A DNA stretch of 64,000 bases from Acanthamoeba sp. SK_2022b (GCA_027943245.1 JANDJZ010000214.1:1-64000); one strand, 5' to 3'; counted from the stretch's first letter, positions 1 through 13,817 are shown. Numbers and translations: made by a program. The notes: a model not told the origin generated them from the sequence alone.

Positions 1-57
1 TCCTCCTCCTCTTCTGCGTCGTCGTCCGCTGCTACAGCCGCCGTCACCTCTTCGTGA
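1..57 (+). CDS. 3' end of an upstream gene, Ser/Ala-rich tail
   Basis: A frame open from the window edge encodes a low-complexity Ser/Ala/Thr tail and stops at a TGA at 55-57. An AT-rich segment with AATAAA-like words follows within about 120 bases, as expected downstream of a stop. Nothing of the protein body is visible, so no function can be given. The codons are GC-rich like those of the neighbouring genes. A different frame or strand cannot be excluded. Confidence 0.35.
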   Translation, partial: SSSSSASSSAATAAVTSS

Positions 58-418
58 GGCGGTGACTGCCTGCTCCGGTGTCTTGCACCTTTTCCCGTGA
101 GTAAACAACAGCGTTCTACGTTTTTGATAAATAAACTTTACCTTTTAATTACCACACAAACTCTCAATAAATAAGCACCTGGTCTTTTATCCAAATATAT
201 AATAAAATAAATGATAATTTTCAATTTATGAATTGTAAATCTTAACCAAAAGGTAAATTATAAAATTTCTTTAAACAAAAGGTAATTCGCTGAAGAGGTG
301 CAGGTGAAATTTATGAAATAAATTTGTTTCGATTGCAACAAAGTAGGCGTGAAGGAACAACAAAGCAGCTGAGAAAGAACAACAAAGCAGCAAAGGAGAT
401 CAACAAGAGGCCTCAGAG
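58..418. other. AT-rich intergenic region upstream of the first PARG gene
   Basis: This stretch is AT-rich between about 110 and 330, with several AATAAA words that could serve the gene ending at 57. It becomes purine-rich just before the PARG start codon at 419. I see no open reading frame or RNA gene in it. Confidence 0.5.
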
Positions 419-834
419 ATGGGCAACGAGCAGAGCGCGCCAGGGAGGCAGGGCCGGCAACCGCGGCTGTCCGCGGACGAGTACAAACGGCTGGAGGGCG
501 ACAAGTACGTCATCTTTCCACATCTCGTGCCCGAGGAGGCCAGCCCTGCTGCCGAAGATGAAGATGGACACGGCCAAGTAGCCGCAGAAACGGTGGACAA
601 GAAGAGCCCCGACCAAGAAGCAACAGAAGGCCAAGAAGAGGAAGAAAAAGAAGAGCAAGCAGAACGAGCAGCGGACCGCGCTGCAGCGGCGCCAGCGCCG
701 TCTCCCATTTCTCCTCCTCGCCTGCCGTCGTGGAGGAGCATGGCCGAGGTCCTACAGCGGGACATCCCCGACCTCGCCGCCCTCCGCCAAGGTCTGCCAC
801 CTCCTTCTCTCCTCTTGCACGACACACACTTACC

Positions 835-914
<80 letters not shown>

Positions 915-1350
915 GTGTGTGTTGTGTGTGTGCGTGTGTGTGTGTGTGTAGCGTTGGGTGAGGTGAATACGGGCCCTCCGCCGTTGACGGGGGCGTTCAA
1001 GGGCATCTTTGCCCGGGAGCCGGGCTTCGAGCCCCGGTTCTTCTCCGCCATCCTGCCCACCATCCAGCGCCTCGCCCTCAAGTACGCCGCACGCACACGC
1101 ACACGCACACGCACACGCACACGCACACGCACACGCACACGCACACGCACACGCACACGCACACGCACACGCACACGCACACGCACACGCGCACTAGCAC
1201 GCGAGACATGGCCACGCGTTGCTGACGTAGGCACGGCCACGTGGCAGGCTGCCCGAGGTCTTCCCTGCCGAGCTTCGGCTGCCGCTGCTGGTACCCAACA
1301 AGGACGGCCAGGTCACGCTCACCCAGGTACACCCTTCATTGCGTGCGTGC

Positions 1351-1429
<79 letters not shown>

Positions 1430-1674
1430 TGCGTGCTGTACACGAGTTGAATATTGTCGACATCATGTGTGGTGAGCGTGTAGGAGCAATGCGGCGTGCT
1501 GCTGGCGTCGGGGTTCATGGGCACGCTGTGGGTCCACCCGGTGACGCATTCGCGGTTCAAGTGGCCCGGGTTCAAGATCCAGGACCTCTTCGCCAACAAC
1601 CAGGGACCCTCCGTCGCCATCTTCCGCATGCTCCTCCACTACTTTGAACGCCTCAGCATCCTCGGTGTGCCACA

Positions 1675-1740
<66 letters not shown>

Positions 1741-2307
1741 CACACGCGTGCGATTGTTGGCTGAGGATTGGGGGGCGAGTGAACAGTGCCGGAGGGCAAG
1801 GTGACGTTCCGCCGACAGGTGTTGACCACGGCGCCCGATTGGGCCAACAGCGCCAAGCCGCTCGTGCCGGCCCGCGTCGTGAACCAGGGCACGTCTCGCT
1901 CTCCCCACCCCCTCCCCCGCCTGCCCTGCCCTGCACGCGCGCGGTGGCTCTGCAGTTTTGGCCACCGCTTACCCTTTGACTTGCCCCCCCCCAAACCGTG
2001 CAGGCAAGATCGAGGACTCCGACACGCCGTTCCACGCCGACTTTGCCAACCAGTACATCGGCGGCGGCGTGCTGCACGGAGTACGTGCCCTCCCCTTTTT
2101 TTTCTCATTTTATCTTTATTTTATCATATCATATTTATATTATCTGAATTAATATTGGTATTTAATAGTGTTGATTAATGAAATATCTATTTTTATGACA
2201 GGGATGCGTCCAAGAGGAGATCCTGTTCGCCATCAAGCCCGAATGCCTCGTGTCCATGTACCCCCACGCCCCAGCTCTCACTGCAGATGGCGAGAACGCT
2301 CATCGCA

Positions 2308-2369
<62 letters not shown>

Positions 2370-3164
2370 TAGGCTGTTCTGTGCGAAGATGAACGACAAC
2401 GAGGTCATCTTCATAACGGGGGCCGAGCGCTTCAGCGACTACAAGGGCTACGGTCACGGCCTGGGCTTCCTGGGCAACTACATCGACCGCACGCCGCGCG
2501 ACGAGCAGGGCCACCGGGCGACGACCATCGTCGCCATCGACGCCGTGGTGGCGTTTGGCGGCGTGCAGTGGCGCGAGGAGGCCATCCAGCGCGACCTCAA
2601 CAAGGTCTACTGCGGCTGCTGGGAGCCCGCCCGCCAGCCCGGCCAACCTCTCCCCGCCTTTGCCACCGGCAACTGGGGCTGCGGCGGTACCCCCGCCGCA
2701 CGCGCACGCGCACACGCACGGGACAGGCTTGACCGAATGTCGTGCGGTGTTGCGTGTGTGCGCGCTGCAGCGTTTGGAGGGGACAAGTCGCTGAAGGTGC
2801 TGCAGCAGATGATGGCCGCGGCGGAGGCCGACCGGGAGGTGCTCTACCACACGTTCGGGGAGAAGTACGGCGGCAGGTCCCTCAAGGAGTGGATCGGCCT
2901 GGTCAACCAGCTCATCCTCAAGCACAGGCCCACCGTCGGTGCGCCGCTGTGGCCCTCTCGCATGGCCTGTATGAGGACAAGCCGTGTCTAATCTGTGGTG
3001 TCGCGCCACCAGGCGAGGTCTACAACCTGATGATGAAATGGGCGCCGGAGCCCACCGTGCAGCGAAACGTCAACCTGTTCGCCCAACTGCTCCACCACTA
3101 CGAGTCGAAGGACAAGACCGAGAACGAGAACGAGCAGAGCGAAGAGAACGAGGTTGCTCTGTAA
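419..3164 (+). CDS. PARG: Poly(ADP-ribose) glycohydrolase, copy 1
   Basis: Predicted to remove poly(ADP-ribose) chains from proteins by cleaving ribose-ribose bonds. The catalytic signature GGG-x7-QEE is split by an intron: the glycines lie at about 2061-2069 and the QEE glutamates at about 2212-2220. Further PARG-like blocks follow, including NDNEVIFITGAERFSDY near 2395 and FGGDKSLK near 2772. The protein starts MGNEQSAPG, possibly an N-myristoylation signal, followed by an acidic low-complexity stretch. About nine introns interrupt the gene, and five of them carry long CA, TG or CGCACA repeats. The ATG at 419 was chosen because copy 2 begins with a similar MGN sequence. Copy 2 lies tail to tail 101 bases away with a closely parallel exon order. 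Small exon edges next to the repeats are uncertain. Confidence 0.85.
836..948. repeat. (TG)n microsatellite, PARG1 intron
   Basis: A near-perfect TG run over 836-908, then interrupted to 948, at the 3' end of an intron. Confidence 0.95.
1088..1192. repeat. (CGCACA)n hexamer repeat, PARG1 intron
   Basis: About seventeen units of a GC-richer hexamer; the same unit occurs in the Obg gene at 6403-6499. Confidence 0.95.
1341..1421. repeat. (TG)n microsatellite, PARG1 intron
   Basis: Starts as GTGC units and becomes pure TG. Confidence 0.95.
1676..1738. repeat. (CA)n microsatellite, PARG1 intron
   Basis: A pure CA run with CACG edges; the sense strand here is CA, while the preceding PARG1 introns have TG. 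Confidence 0.95.
2309..2367. repeat. (CA)n microsatellite, PARG1 intron
   Basis: A pure CA run of about 29 units. Confidence 0.95.
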
Positions 3165-3265
3165 GAGGTTGCATTTACTTAATGGGCTTTATTATTGTGA
3201 AGTCGTCAATGTATGCCTTCACGAGCAAACACAAGCTTGTGTGTAGGTGTGTAGGTGTGTGGCGC

Positions 3266-4346
3266 TCATTCGTGATCCCGCGCCGAGACGGGCGTGGGCG
3301 GCGACTTGGGCAGTTGGTGTTCGTCGTCCTCGCCGTCGCCCTCGGTGTCGTCGTCTTCGTTCTCGTTGTCGCTGCCGCTCGCCTGCCTCACCCCATGCTT
3401 GAAGATGGCCTCGAACACGTTGGCGCCGTGTCCGCCCGTGATCACTTTGTACAGGTCCCCTGCGAACAGCGCCGCCCATCAGCCGCGTGTGTGCGTGTGC
3501 GTGTGCGTGTGCGTGTGGTACGTGTGCGTGTGCGCGCGTGCGCGCGCGTGCGTACCGACGGTGATGTTGTGTTCGACGACGAAGCGGTTGAGTTCGAGCA
3601 GCCAATCTTCGAGGGTGCGACCGGCGTATTTTTCGCCAAAGGTGAAGTAGACGAGGTCGCGCTCGGCCTGCGAGGCGGCCATCATCTGCTGCACCGCCTT
3701 CAGCGACTTGTCCCCTCCAAACGCTGTGGAGGACCCACACCGATAATGCAAGCCTTGCCACGTCAGCAAAAGATCGAAAGTGAAGAGGAAAAACGAAAGC
3801 GACAGAAAGCGAAAAGAGAGAGAAAGACGGACCGCCGCAGCCCCAGTTGCCGGTGGCGAGCGGGTGTGCGGGAATGGCGTTGGTGGGGTCCCAACACGAG
3901 CAATACATCTTGTTCAAATCCCTGAGTCGACAAGAAATTTTCTTGTCGGTTACTGGCTGAGATGGGCCAAGAACGAAAGCGACAAGAACGAAAAAGAACG
4001 AATAGCGATGAAAGAGCAAGGAGGAGGAGGTTTGGGGTGTACCTGATCAGGCTGGCGGGGAGCCACTGGATGTCGCCCCACGCGACGATGGCGTCCACGG
4101 CCACGATCACGTTGTCGATGTCGCCCTCCTCCGTTCTGCGTGCGTGGTGTGAGTTGAGTGCAGGTAACAACGACAACAACGAGTGAGTTTGCGTCGAGTG
4201 TGAGCGGCACCTCCTGGTGTCGACAAAATCGCCACCGAACGCGAGCGTCCGTGCGTAGCCCTGGTAGTCACTGAATCGCTCGGCTCCGTGGATGAAGATC
4301 ACCTCGTTCTCTTCCATCACGGGACACAGCAGTCTACACCACACAC

Positions 4347-4411
<65 letters not shown>

Positions 4412-5875
4412 CATACACACATAGTGAGCGTGTGTGTGTAGTGACATGCGAGCACCGGACATACATGGAGACAAGACACTCGGGCTTCAGCACAAACAGG
4501 ATCTCCTCCTGCACACAGCCCTGTAATCGCATTGTCGACATCAATGCGTTGGTCAGTGCCGTGTGTGTGCGTGCGCTGTGTGCGGTGGTGGCCCTGTACC
4601 CTGCTGAGCACGCCGCCGCCGATGTATTTGTTGGCAAAGTCGGCGTGGAACGGCGTGTCGGCGTCCTCGATCTTGCCCTTGGAATCGACCTTGATTGGGC
4701 GAATGGGGCGCGTGCTCTTGGCCCAGTTGGGCATGTCCCGCTTGCCCAGCACCTGTCGTCGGAACGTCACCTTGCCCGGCGGCACTGTCCCCCCCCCAAT
4801 GGCCACACGTCAGTTGGCCCATTTCCTCTTTTTATTGAATAAAAATATTGATATTTATAGAATATTTGATTTTCGGTTATGTGTGTTTTTTGTTGCGTAC
4901 TGGATTCGCTGAGACGGTCAAAGTAGTGGAGCACGCATTGCAGCTTGCCCACGCCGGGCCCGAACGTGGCCACGAAAAGCATCTGGACGTCGAAATCTGG
5001 TGATGTGTAAGTCCCCGCCGACAACACACATCACCACACACACACACACACACACGACACACAAGAGCAGATGATGATGGTGGCGGAGATGATACCGTGG
5101 AAGGCCTGCTTGGCGTAGAAGATGGGATTGATCCACAGCGCGCCCATGAACGAGCACGCCAGCAAGCACGCGCATTGTTCCTTTGGTTGTAATGATCGAC
5201 GATGAAGAGGTCAGACCACAATGGCCACGCACGCACACGCGGTGGGCGGACAGTGCGGAGGCGGGTCACCTGTGTGAGGACGACTTTGTCGTTGCACTGC
5301 TGCAGCAGAAGCGGTATGCGCTGGTCCACGGGGAAGAGCTCCGGCAGCCTTAGCCCGCCACAAGTAGCCAGTCAGTCGAGCTCAGATCATGCGCCAAACA
5401 ACACCACACACACATAAACACACAAAGTGACAAGGTTACCGCAGGGCCAGACGCTGGATGGTGGGCAGGATGACGTCGAAGAAGCGCTTCGCCTCTTGGC
5501 TGGGCTTGGAATAGAACTCATGAAAGAAGAAGCAGTGCACCTCTCGGCCAGCCAAGTCGGCCAGCGCTGTGCAAAAAAAATGAATAAATAAAAATAACTG
5601 AAAAATAAAAATAAATATGGAAAAATACCTGTTTCGAATTGATCTACATCATCGATCTTGCGGCGCAGGACAGTTTCGATGTGTGACCATCTTGGGCCTC
5701 TTCTTCGATTATTGTCCTTTCCTTCGCCAGAGGAGACGCGATCGCTCTCATCTTCGTCGAGGTAGTGCGGCAAAATAATGTACTTATTACCCTCGTGTTT
5801 GTTCCACTCCTCCTCCGTGATGGGCAGCTTCGATCGCTTTGCACCTCCCTGCTCTGTGGATGCCCAATTTCCCAT
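3266..5875 (-). CDS. PARG: Poly(ADP-ribose) glycohydrolase, copy 2
   Basis: A paralogue of the gene ending at 3164, in inverted orientation. It starts MGNWASTEQ at 5875 and ends ...SARDHE before a TGA at 3266-3268. The catalytic GGG-x7-QEE signature is intact and split by an intron at the same place as in copy 1 (around 4510-4630). Shared blocks include the helix with LLLQQCNDKVVLTQ against LLVPNKDGQVTLTQ, NEVIFIHGAERFSDYQGY, NWGCG, and AFGGDKSLKAVQQMMAAS. The tail is acidic and differs from copy 1. Introns sit at matching positions, but most lack the long dinucleotide repeats. Two introns contain the TCGCTTTCG motif on the sense strand. Both copies look functional. Confidence 0.85.
4348..4410. 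repeat. (CA)n microsatellite, PARG2 intron
   Basis: A pure CA run on the plus strand. A shorter CA run lies at about 5033-5056 in the same gene. Confidence 0.95.
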
Positions 5876-6027
5876 CTGTGCGCTCGATTGCTGAGGTCTC
5901 CTTTCGTTTGAACGAAGGCCAGCAGCCCTTTCCCAGCAGTTTTCGCTGCGGAATGTCACGACTGCTCCCCGAAAAAGAACTCAAATAGCTCAGATTCCAT
6001 GTTCTGCCCGCTAGCCATGGCGCAGCC

Positions 6028-8244
<2,217 letters not shown>

Positions 8245-8338
8245 TTCTTTTCTCTTTTTTTTTTGATGGTTTTTTTTCCATTCTTTTCTTTTTGGATAGC
8301 ATTTTCTATATTTAATAATATTATATTTATTTCCCTCT

Positions 8339-9139
8339 CTACCCTCGAATGAGCTGGTAGCAGTCGGACTGCACCTCTGGTGTGTTCACTTGCTTTGGTT
8401 TCGAGATCTGTCAGGACACGAGATGGTGATGGCGGGTGTTAGCGTGCTCTGTACGTGTAGGAACAATTCGAATAAGTGGTGAGCACCTTGACGTAGATGT
8501 GATCGCCAATGATCTTGATGGGATGAACGCGCTGCTTCACGCCCTTGGACTTGACACCTCCGATCATGCCCATGTACAGGCCCTCGCCCGTTTCCAATGC
8601 GATTCTGCCATACCGCTGATGAGCCAGCACACGCGTGCATCCACACCCGTAAGCACACTCATCCGCACACGCCCGTACCGGTAGGAGTGGAGCGGGCACC
8701 GCACGGCCAGACGTCCCCCAAAGTCTTCGATGTCGCCTCGCATCAGGCCTCCACCGTTGTGATAGCACCAGCTGCGTGCAGAATAGTAACATCATTTAGT
8801 GATGATTTATTATTATAAATAATAATAAATAATAAATCATTAAAAGGCAAAGTATAAATAAAAAGGCAAAGGCTTTGAATGAGGAGGAGACCTGTCCATG
8901 GCGTAGATGTTGTCATCTTGGTGGAAAAAGGTGATGCTGCGCTTCTCGATCTGCAGGCACTTCCACTTGCGGCTGGGTGCTGCCTTGACCTCGGTCACGC
9001 TTGCTGCTCGCACGTAGCCCTCCGCCTCTGCCTTGGCCTTCTCCGTCTCCTCGTCGCCGAGCGTTACCTCTGGCGTCTCCGGGAGTGGGGGTGGTGGCGC
9101 GCCTCCATCTATAGCTTCTATTGTCTGTGGAGATTCCAT
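8339..9139 (-). CDS. Soluble Rieske-type [2Fe-2S] protein
   Basis: A small protein of four exons. It begins MESPQTIEAIDGGAPPPP and contains one Rieske cluster site, CYH followed 17 residues later by CPLH (about 8670-8765), the Cys/His pairs that bind a 2Fe-2S cluster. The pre-Rieske strand region reads KWKCLQIEKRSITFF with NIYAMD, as in soluble Rieske ferredoxins. The protein continues through YGRIALETGEGLYMG and KQRVHPIKIIGDHIYVK to ...QSDCYQLIRG with a TAG at 8339-8341. No membrane segment or oxygenase catalytic domain is present, so it probably acts as an electron carrier. One intron near 8790-8860 holds a perfect 13-base-arm hairpin. A divergent FYVE gene starts 346 bases upstream. Confidence 0.75.
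8802..8840. repeat. AT-rich inverted repeat in a Rieske intron
   Basis: Arms 8802-8814 and 8828-8840 are perfect 13-base inverted copies separated by 13 bases, all A/T except one G/C pair. They sit inside an AT-rich intron of the otherwise GC-rich Rieske gene. Confidence 0.8.
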
Positions 9140-9485
9140 GCTAGACTGAACAGACGAAGATGAAGAAGCGCCTTACCAGACTTGGACTTGCACAGCGATT
9201 TACGCCACAGCTCCTCATCCTTTGTTTTAGTTCGTGTATTTTCTCATTTCTTTTCCATTTCATTTATCTTGGATCCCTCGTTGTCCTTTTCTCTTCGTTT
9301 CTGCCGTTAACCACACCTTGCCCTTTTACGCAGCTTCTCCACTTCACCAACAACAACACAGCATGCTTGAAGCAGAGGCCACCGTCGAGAGTCCCCGCAC
9401 AGAGGCCACACCAGAACCGCCAGGTGCCTCCCTGTGTCAAACCAGGGAGAGGTAATATTGTTGCCTTCTCACACTCGTTGTGGCC
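9140..9485. promoter_or_regulatory. Shared divergent promoter region
   Basis: This 346-base interval lies between the start codons of the minus-strand Rieske gene and the plus-strand FYVE-hydrolase gene, so it must hold both promoters and 5' untranslated regions. It is T-rich on the plus strand around 9220-9310. I cannot identify a specific box. Short open frames here lack family features. Confidence 0.5.
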
Positions 9486-10861
9486 ATGACAGCGACAGAG
9501 CCACAACCAGAGCAACCCTACTATGAACTGGACCATGAAGACAAGAGCCGCAAAGGTTCGTCAATTTAATTCAAGTTATCTGATCAGCGCTATTGGCCAG
9601 CATAATATCAAATCGGCCAATGACCTTGCTCCTGCAACTAACCGCGCACGCAACAGTCTTGCCACCAGCAGAGCGGCCACAGTGGGTGCCCGACGAGGAG
9701 GAGACCGCCTGCTACTGCTGCCAGGCGCCCTTCACCTTCTTCCTACGGCGACACCACTGCCGCGGCTGCGGTCACATCTTCTGCCACCCGTACGCGCAAC
9801 TCGCCACCTTCCCATTGCGCGCACTCGCGCCTCACGTGATGATGGCGGTGGGGACGAGCAGGTGCACGGACTGGTGGCTCCTTCCGCCGGCGGAGTTGGA
9901 GTACACCACGGTGCAGCGGTTGTGCGAGACGTGCTACAGTCGCCTCTCGTCGATCGACTACTCCCGCACCTACGACGCCTGGGGCAGCCCCGAAGATCCC
10001 GTACGCGCGAGCTCATCACACTACCACTAGGCGCACGCGCACACGCCACCTCGCAGGAGAGGTTGACTCTGTCTTCGTTGCGTTGTGACAGGCCATCGTA
10101 TTGATCCACGGGGCCTCTGGGACTCGAAGGAATTGGGCCGTTCTCGCTGCCGCCCTGGCCCAGGTACAGAGCCTGCCCCCGCGTCGTCAGCCAATCGCAT
10201 CGCCACATGACTTGCGCTGTTGTAGCATGCATGGCAGGGACCTCATCTCACTCTCTCTCTCTCTGTGTGTGTGTGTAGCGAGGATACTACGCCATTTCGG
10301 TCGACATGCCTGGCCATGGCTCTCGATACCGTGAGAAGCTGACCATGGACTCTGGTACACGTTCCCCCCTCGAACGCGCAAGTCAACGAGCGGACCGTGC
10401 ATTCGTCGTTTGGCCGCATTGGTTGCTCACCGAGGCTGGGCTGTGTGTCGTGCGATTGGCTTACGGTGGTGGGGGCAGCGTTGGAGGCGATCGCGGAGAC
10501 CGTGCGCACTCTGGTTCCCTCTCAGCGCGCGTTCGTGATGGGCGGCTCAATGGGGGGCTACATCGCCATGACCTTTGGCGCACGCCACCTCGATATGTGC
10601 AGGCACGTCTCCCTCGCCCATCCTACATCACGAGAATCATTACATTTAATGATAATTGAAATATAATAATAATAATAATAATATAATAAAATGGTTGACC
10701 GATTTGCGGTTACAACAGGGGCTTGATAGTTGGCCAAGCGGGCACGGACATGAAGAAAAGCAGGACCATGCTCAACTGGATGACGCGCTACTACAAGCTC
10801 CTTTCCCGCAAGTACGGCAGCTGCCACCGCCATAGCTGCGCGCGACGCTGGAGTGGCTCAC

Positions 10862-10931
<70 letters not shown>

Positions 10932-11649
10932 CGTGCGCAGAACCAAGGCAACGCTATTGAAGCAGTTTTACAAGTCCTATCCCCTCTACGCCGAGATTGA
11001 GGAGGAGGTCTTGAACGAATTGTTCATGCGGACTGGCGTCTTCCTCGACTGCTGGCCCGACATCGTGGTACCGAAAAAATCAAATTTTAATCAAGTTTAA
11101 TCTGTTGGGTCGAATCACGTAGAAATCAAAATATTCACGTATTTTTGTGATTTTTGTGCGTTGAATTTAGGAGCTGATGACCGGAGAGGACTACGACGAG
11201 CACATGAAGTCGGTCGGCGACCTGCCGGTGCTGTTCATCAACGGCGAGATCGACTTCAGGGAGGCCGAGATGAAGTGGCTCAACGCCGCCAAGAACGGCC
11301 GCCTGGAGGTGGGCGTCCCCGCTCTCGGGTGGGCCTTTGACCCGTGTGCGGCCTCGCTGACCGCCCATCACGCGACGACGCGCTTTTTCTTGACAGATCA
11401 TTAAGGAGGCTGGCCACATGTGCACCGTGGACACGCGATACAGGGACGAGGTGAAGGAGATCATGCTCGATTTCATGGACGAAGTGCTCTCCAAGCACGC
11501 CCAAGGTATGGCCTCGGACATATGTCGAACACCGGGCCCCGGCCAATCAATCGCGGTAAAGCTTTACTTCAGCTAACCAATCGGTGGCGACAGGACATGA
11601 GAGCGACCACCACAACGATGACGGTGGTGGTGATGGCGAGACAGCGTAG
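9486..11649 (+). CDS. FYVE zinc finger fused to an alpha/beta hydrolase
   Basis: After a 23-codon first exon, exon 2 begins a FYVE domain: [17 protein letters not shown] and FCHPC. The last of these is completed only if an intron at 9790-9861 is removed, and LCETC follows. This gives the eight zinc ligands and the RRHHCR motif that binds phosphatidylinositol 3-phosphate on endosomes. An alpha/beta hydrolase follows: IVLIHGASG strand-loop, nucleophile elbow GGSMGG (about 10539-10556), acid Asp in NGEIDF (about 11240), and His in EAGHMC (about 11408). The His-rich acidic tail ends at a TAG at 11647-11649. The combination suggests a lipase, esterase or thioesterase brought to endosomes or phagosomes. 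The substrate is unknown. One intron holds a long CA repeat. Confidence 0.85.
10862..10931. repeat. (CA)n microsatellite, FYVE-hydrolase intron
   Basis: A pure CA run of about 35 units. Confidence 0.95.
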
Positions 11650-11705
11650 GTAGCGAGACAAGCTTGCCACAGTACATTTGTGTTTTACAAAAGGACACGA
11701 TGGCC

Positions 11706-13569
11706 TCAGTGGCCGGTGAGCGCGTTGATCATGTTCTGCAGGCGTTAAATTGATGGTCAACCACAACTCTCTCTCTCTCTCTCGCGCACACACGCGCCCA
11801 CAATCCAAGCGTAGTCGGCATACCTTGATGGTGATCATCTGCGGGCCCAGCTGGGTGGCGTAGGTGGGACCGGTGTAGCCCATCCTGTCACACAGCACCC
11901 ACCACACACAGCCACCACACCACAGTCAACATTCCCGCCTCATTGGCCGCTCGTGCGCCTAGCGTGAGGAGGTGGTCCAGCTCTTCGGACACGCACCAGT
12001 CCCAACAGCCTTCGGGTTGCTGCACGGAGAAGGTGGTCTGCGGGTACACAATGATGATCTATTGTGTGTATGTGTTTTGCGTGCGTGTGTGGCCATGCAA
12101 CACAACTGTCAGCTGGTGGGGTAAGAGGGGGAGGGCAAGAGCCACTCACGTTGTTGGTCTCGGCCCACTGGTTGAATCCCGAGTTCTCAACGAGAATCTT
12201 GCCCACGAGGTCGTAGAAACCGAGACAGCCAGTCATGCAAAAGTGCAGCTTGCACGCTGAGGCGGAGAGGGGAGAGGAATGGTGAGATGACCAGGGTCAG
12301 TCGGGGAGCGTAGGGAGCCACGGGGACACACGTACGGACTGTGCCGGACTGGCAAGCCGTGGGCACGTAGAGGAAGCCCAGGCTCCCCAAGCTGATGGTC
12401 CACGGGGGCACCTGCAGAGGCGTGTAGTAGCCCTGCTCGAACGCAAAGATCTGAAGAAGACAGAAGGAGTCAGTTACAAGCATTGGCAGTTGCTGGATGT
12501 TGATACGACTGTACGTTGGAGGCGTTGTAGGTGCGAGCTCGCGGCGCAAACTTGTGGCGCCAGTAGAAGTGGCGTAGCATGGACCCCGCTGCGTCGTAGC
12601 CGCAGTTGTTGATGAACTGATCACGCGCACATGAAGTCAACCCAAGCTGGCGAGGGGAGCAAAAGGGGGTGGTAGCGACGGACCGGCGGGCCGAGGTAGT
12701 CGCACGCGTTGCCGTAGAAGTCGGTGATCCAGGCGTGTTCGGCGCTGATGTTAGCCACCCAGTGTATCGACGAGTTGGGCATGTAGCCCTCGTAGAACTG
12801 CCTGGCCTTGACCATCACCTCTGTGCCACCCCACAACAATAATTATACAGGTGACGCCTGAAACTACGCTGACACAACTCGGGAACGCTACCGCTGTTGA
12901 CTACGAGGTCGTTCTTGCCGGTGAAGAGCCATACGCGGCTCGAATTGATGTTCTCCGTGCGGTCGATCTGGCCCGACAGCGCGAACGCTTCCGTGGCGGC
13001 CCAGAGCGCGTCGATGCTGATGAGACTGGGCGTGAGCATGCACGTGGCCGCCATCAGGGGGTTGTCCATCGCGCCTGCGGCCGACCACCCGACCAAAAAC
13101 AGAAGTGAGAACAAGCGTCGTGACAACGAATCTATTGGGCCGAGGTCATGGCGGAGGCGCGACGCACAGAAGTAGGGTCCACCCGCGATGGCGCCCATGC
13201 CGACAAAGGTCTGCGAATAGGCGACGTGCAGCTGAATCGCCTGTGTGCAGTCCCCCACCAAACTTTAGCAGTTGCCCAGGTAGATGGACACGTGCGAAAA
13301 CAAAAGCATGAGGCGAAGTGGACGTCTGGTACCATGGCCGCCCCGCTCGACACTCCCGAGACTGTGATCGAGTTGGGCTCGATCAGGTAGGGCCCTTGAG
13401 AGCTCGGACCAATGCGCGCCCACCATTAATTTTGGTTCAAAAGGGGGGAGGGGGAGCATCTGACAAGGTCGCACGTACGGAGCTTCTGGGCGAGGGCTGG
13501 CGAAGTGCTGAGCGCGATGAGGATGGCCACCACAGCAACCGCGGCTTGCCAAGGCGAGGCTCGCTTCAT
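11706..13569 (-). CDS. Secreted PHB depolymerase-like esterase
   Basis: An N-terminal signal peptide (MKRASPWQAAVAVVAILIA, then ...ALA) precedes a catalytic domain resembling circularly permuted fungal extracellular poly(3-hydroxybutyrate) depolymerases. The nucleophile elbow is VSGVSSGAAM (about 13326-13358), followed by YSQTF...AIAGGPYFC. The presumed acid Asp lies in GKNDLVVNSG (about 12907) and the His in SAEHAWITDF (about 12745). The C-terminal part has LHFCMTGCLGFYD, GFNQWAETNNV and EGCWDWC. About ten exons are present. A phagocyte could use it to digest PHB granules of ingested bacteria. The stop lies only 56 bases from the convergent FYVE-hydrolase stop. The family assignment is strong; the substrate is inferred. 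Confidence 0.8.
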
Positions 13570-13817
13570 ATTGTACGCAGTTCTGCAGGTCAACTTGTGT
13601 TGTTGTCGTTGTCTGATAAAGAAAGATAAGCCAAGGGTACATGTACCTGCGTGTCTGGCACGATTTGTGGTGATGGCCAATAGCACATTTTGGAGGGAGT
13701 TTAAGCGGCGATTGTGGGCCAATCGGAGGAAGATCATTTATTCATCGAAGCGCCGTTGGTTTGCCCCACGATAAAAAAAGGCTGGGCCAATGGCTGGGCG
13801 GTGTGTACACTTGAGCC

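Noticed and set aside
836..1475. Long open frames of Cys-Val, Thr-His or Arg-Thr repeats across microsatellites
   Set aside because: They arise from translating (TG)n, (CA)n and CGCACA repeats, and lie in introns of genes with clear family matches.
836..2367. CRISPR-like repeats
   Set aside because: The repeats are simple dinucleotide or hexamer runs without spacers, in a eukaryotic gene.
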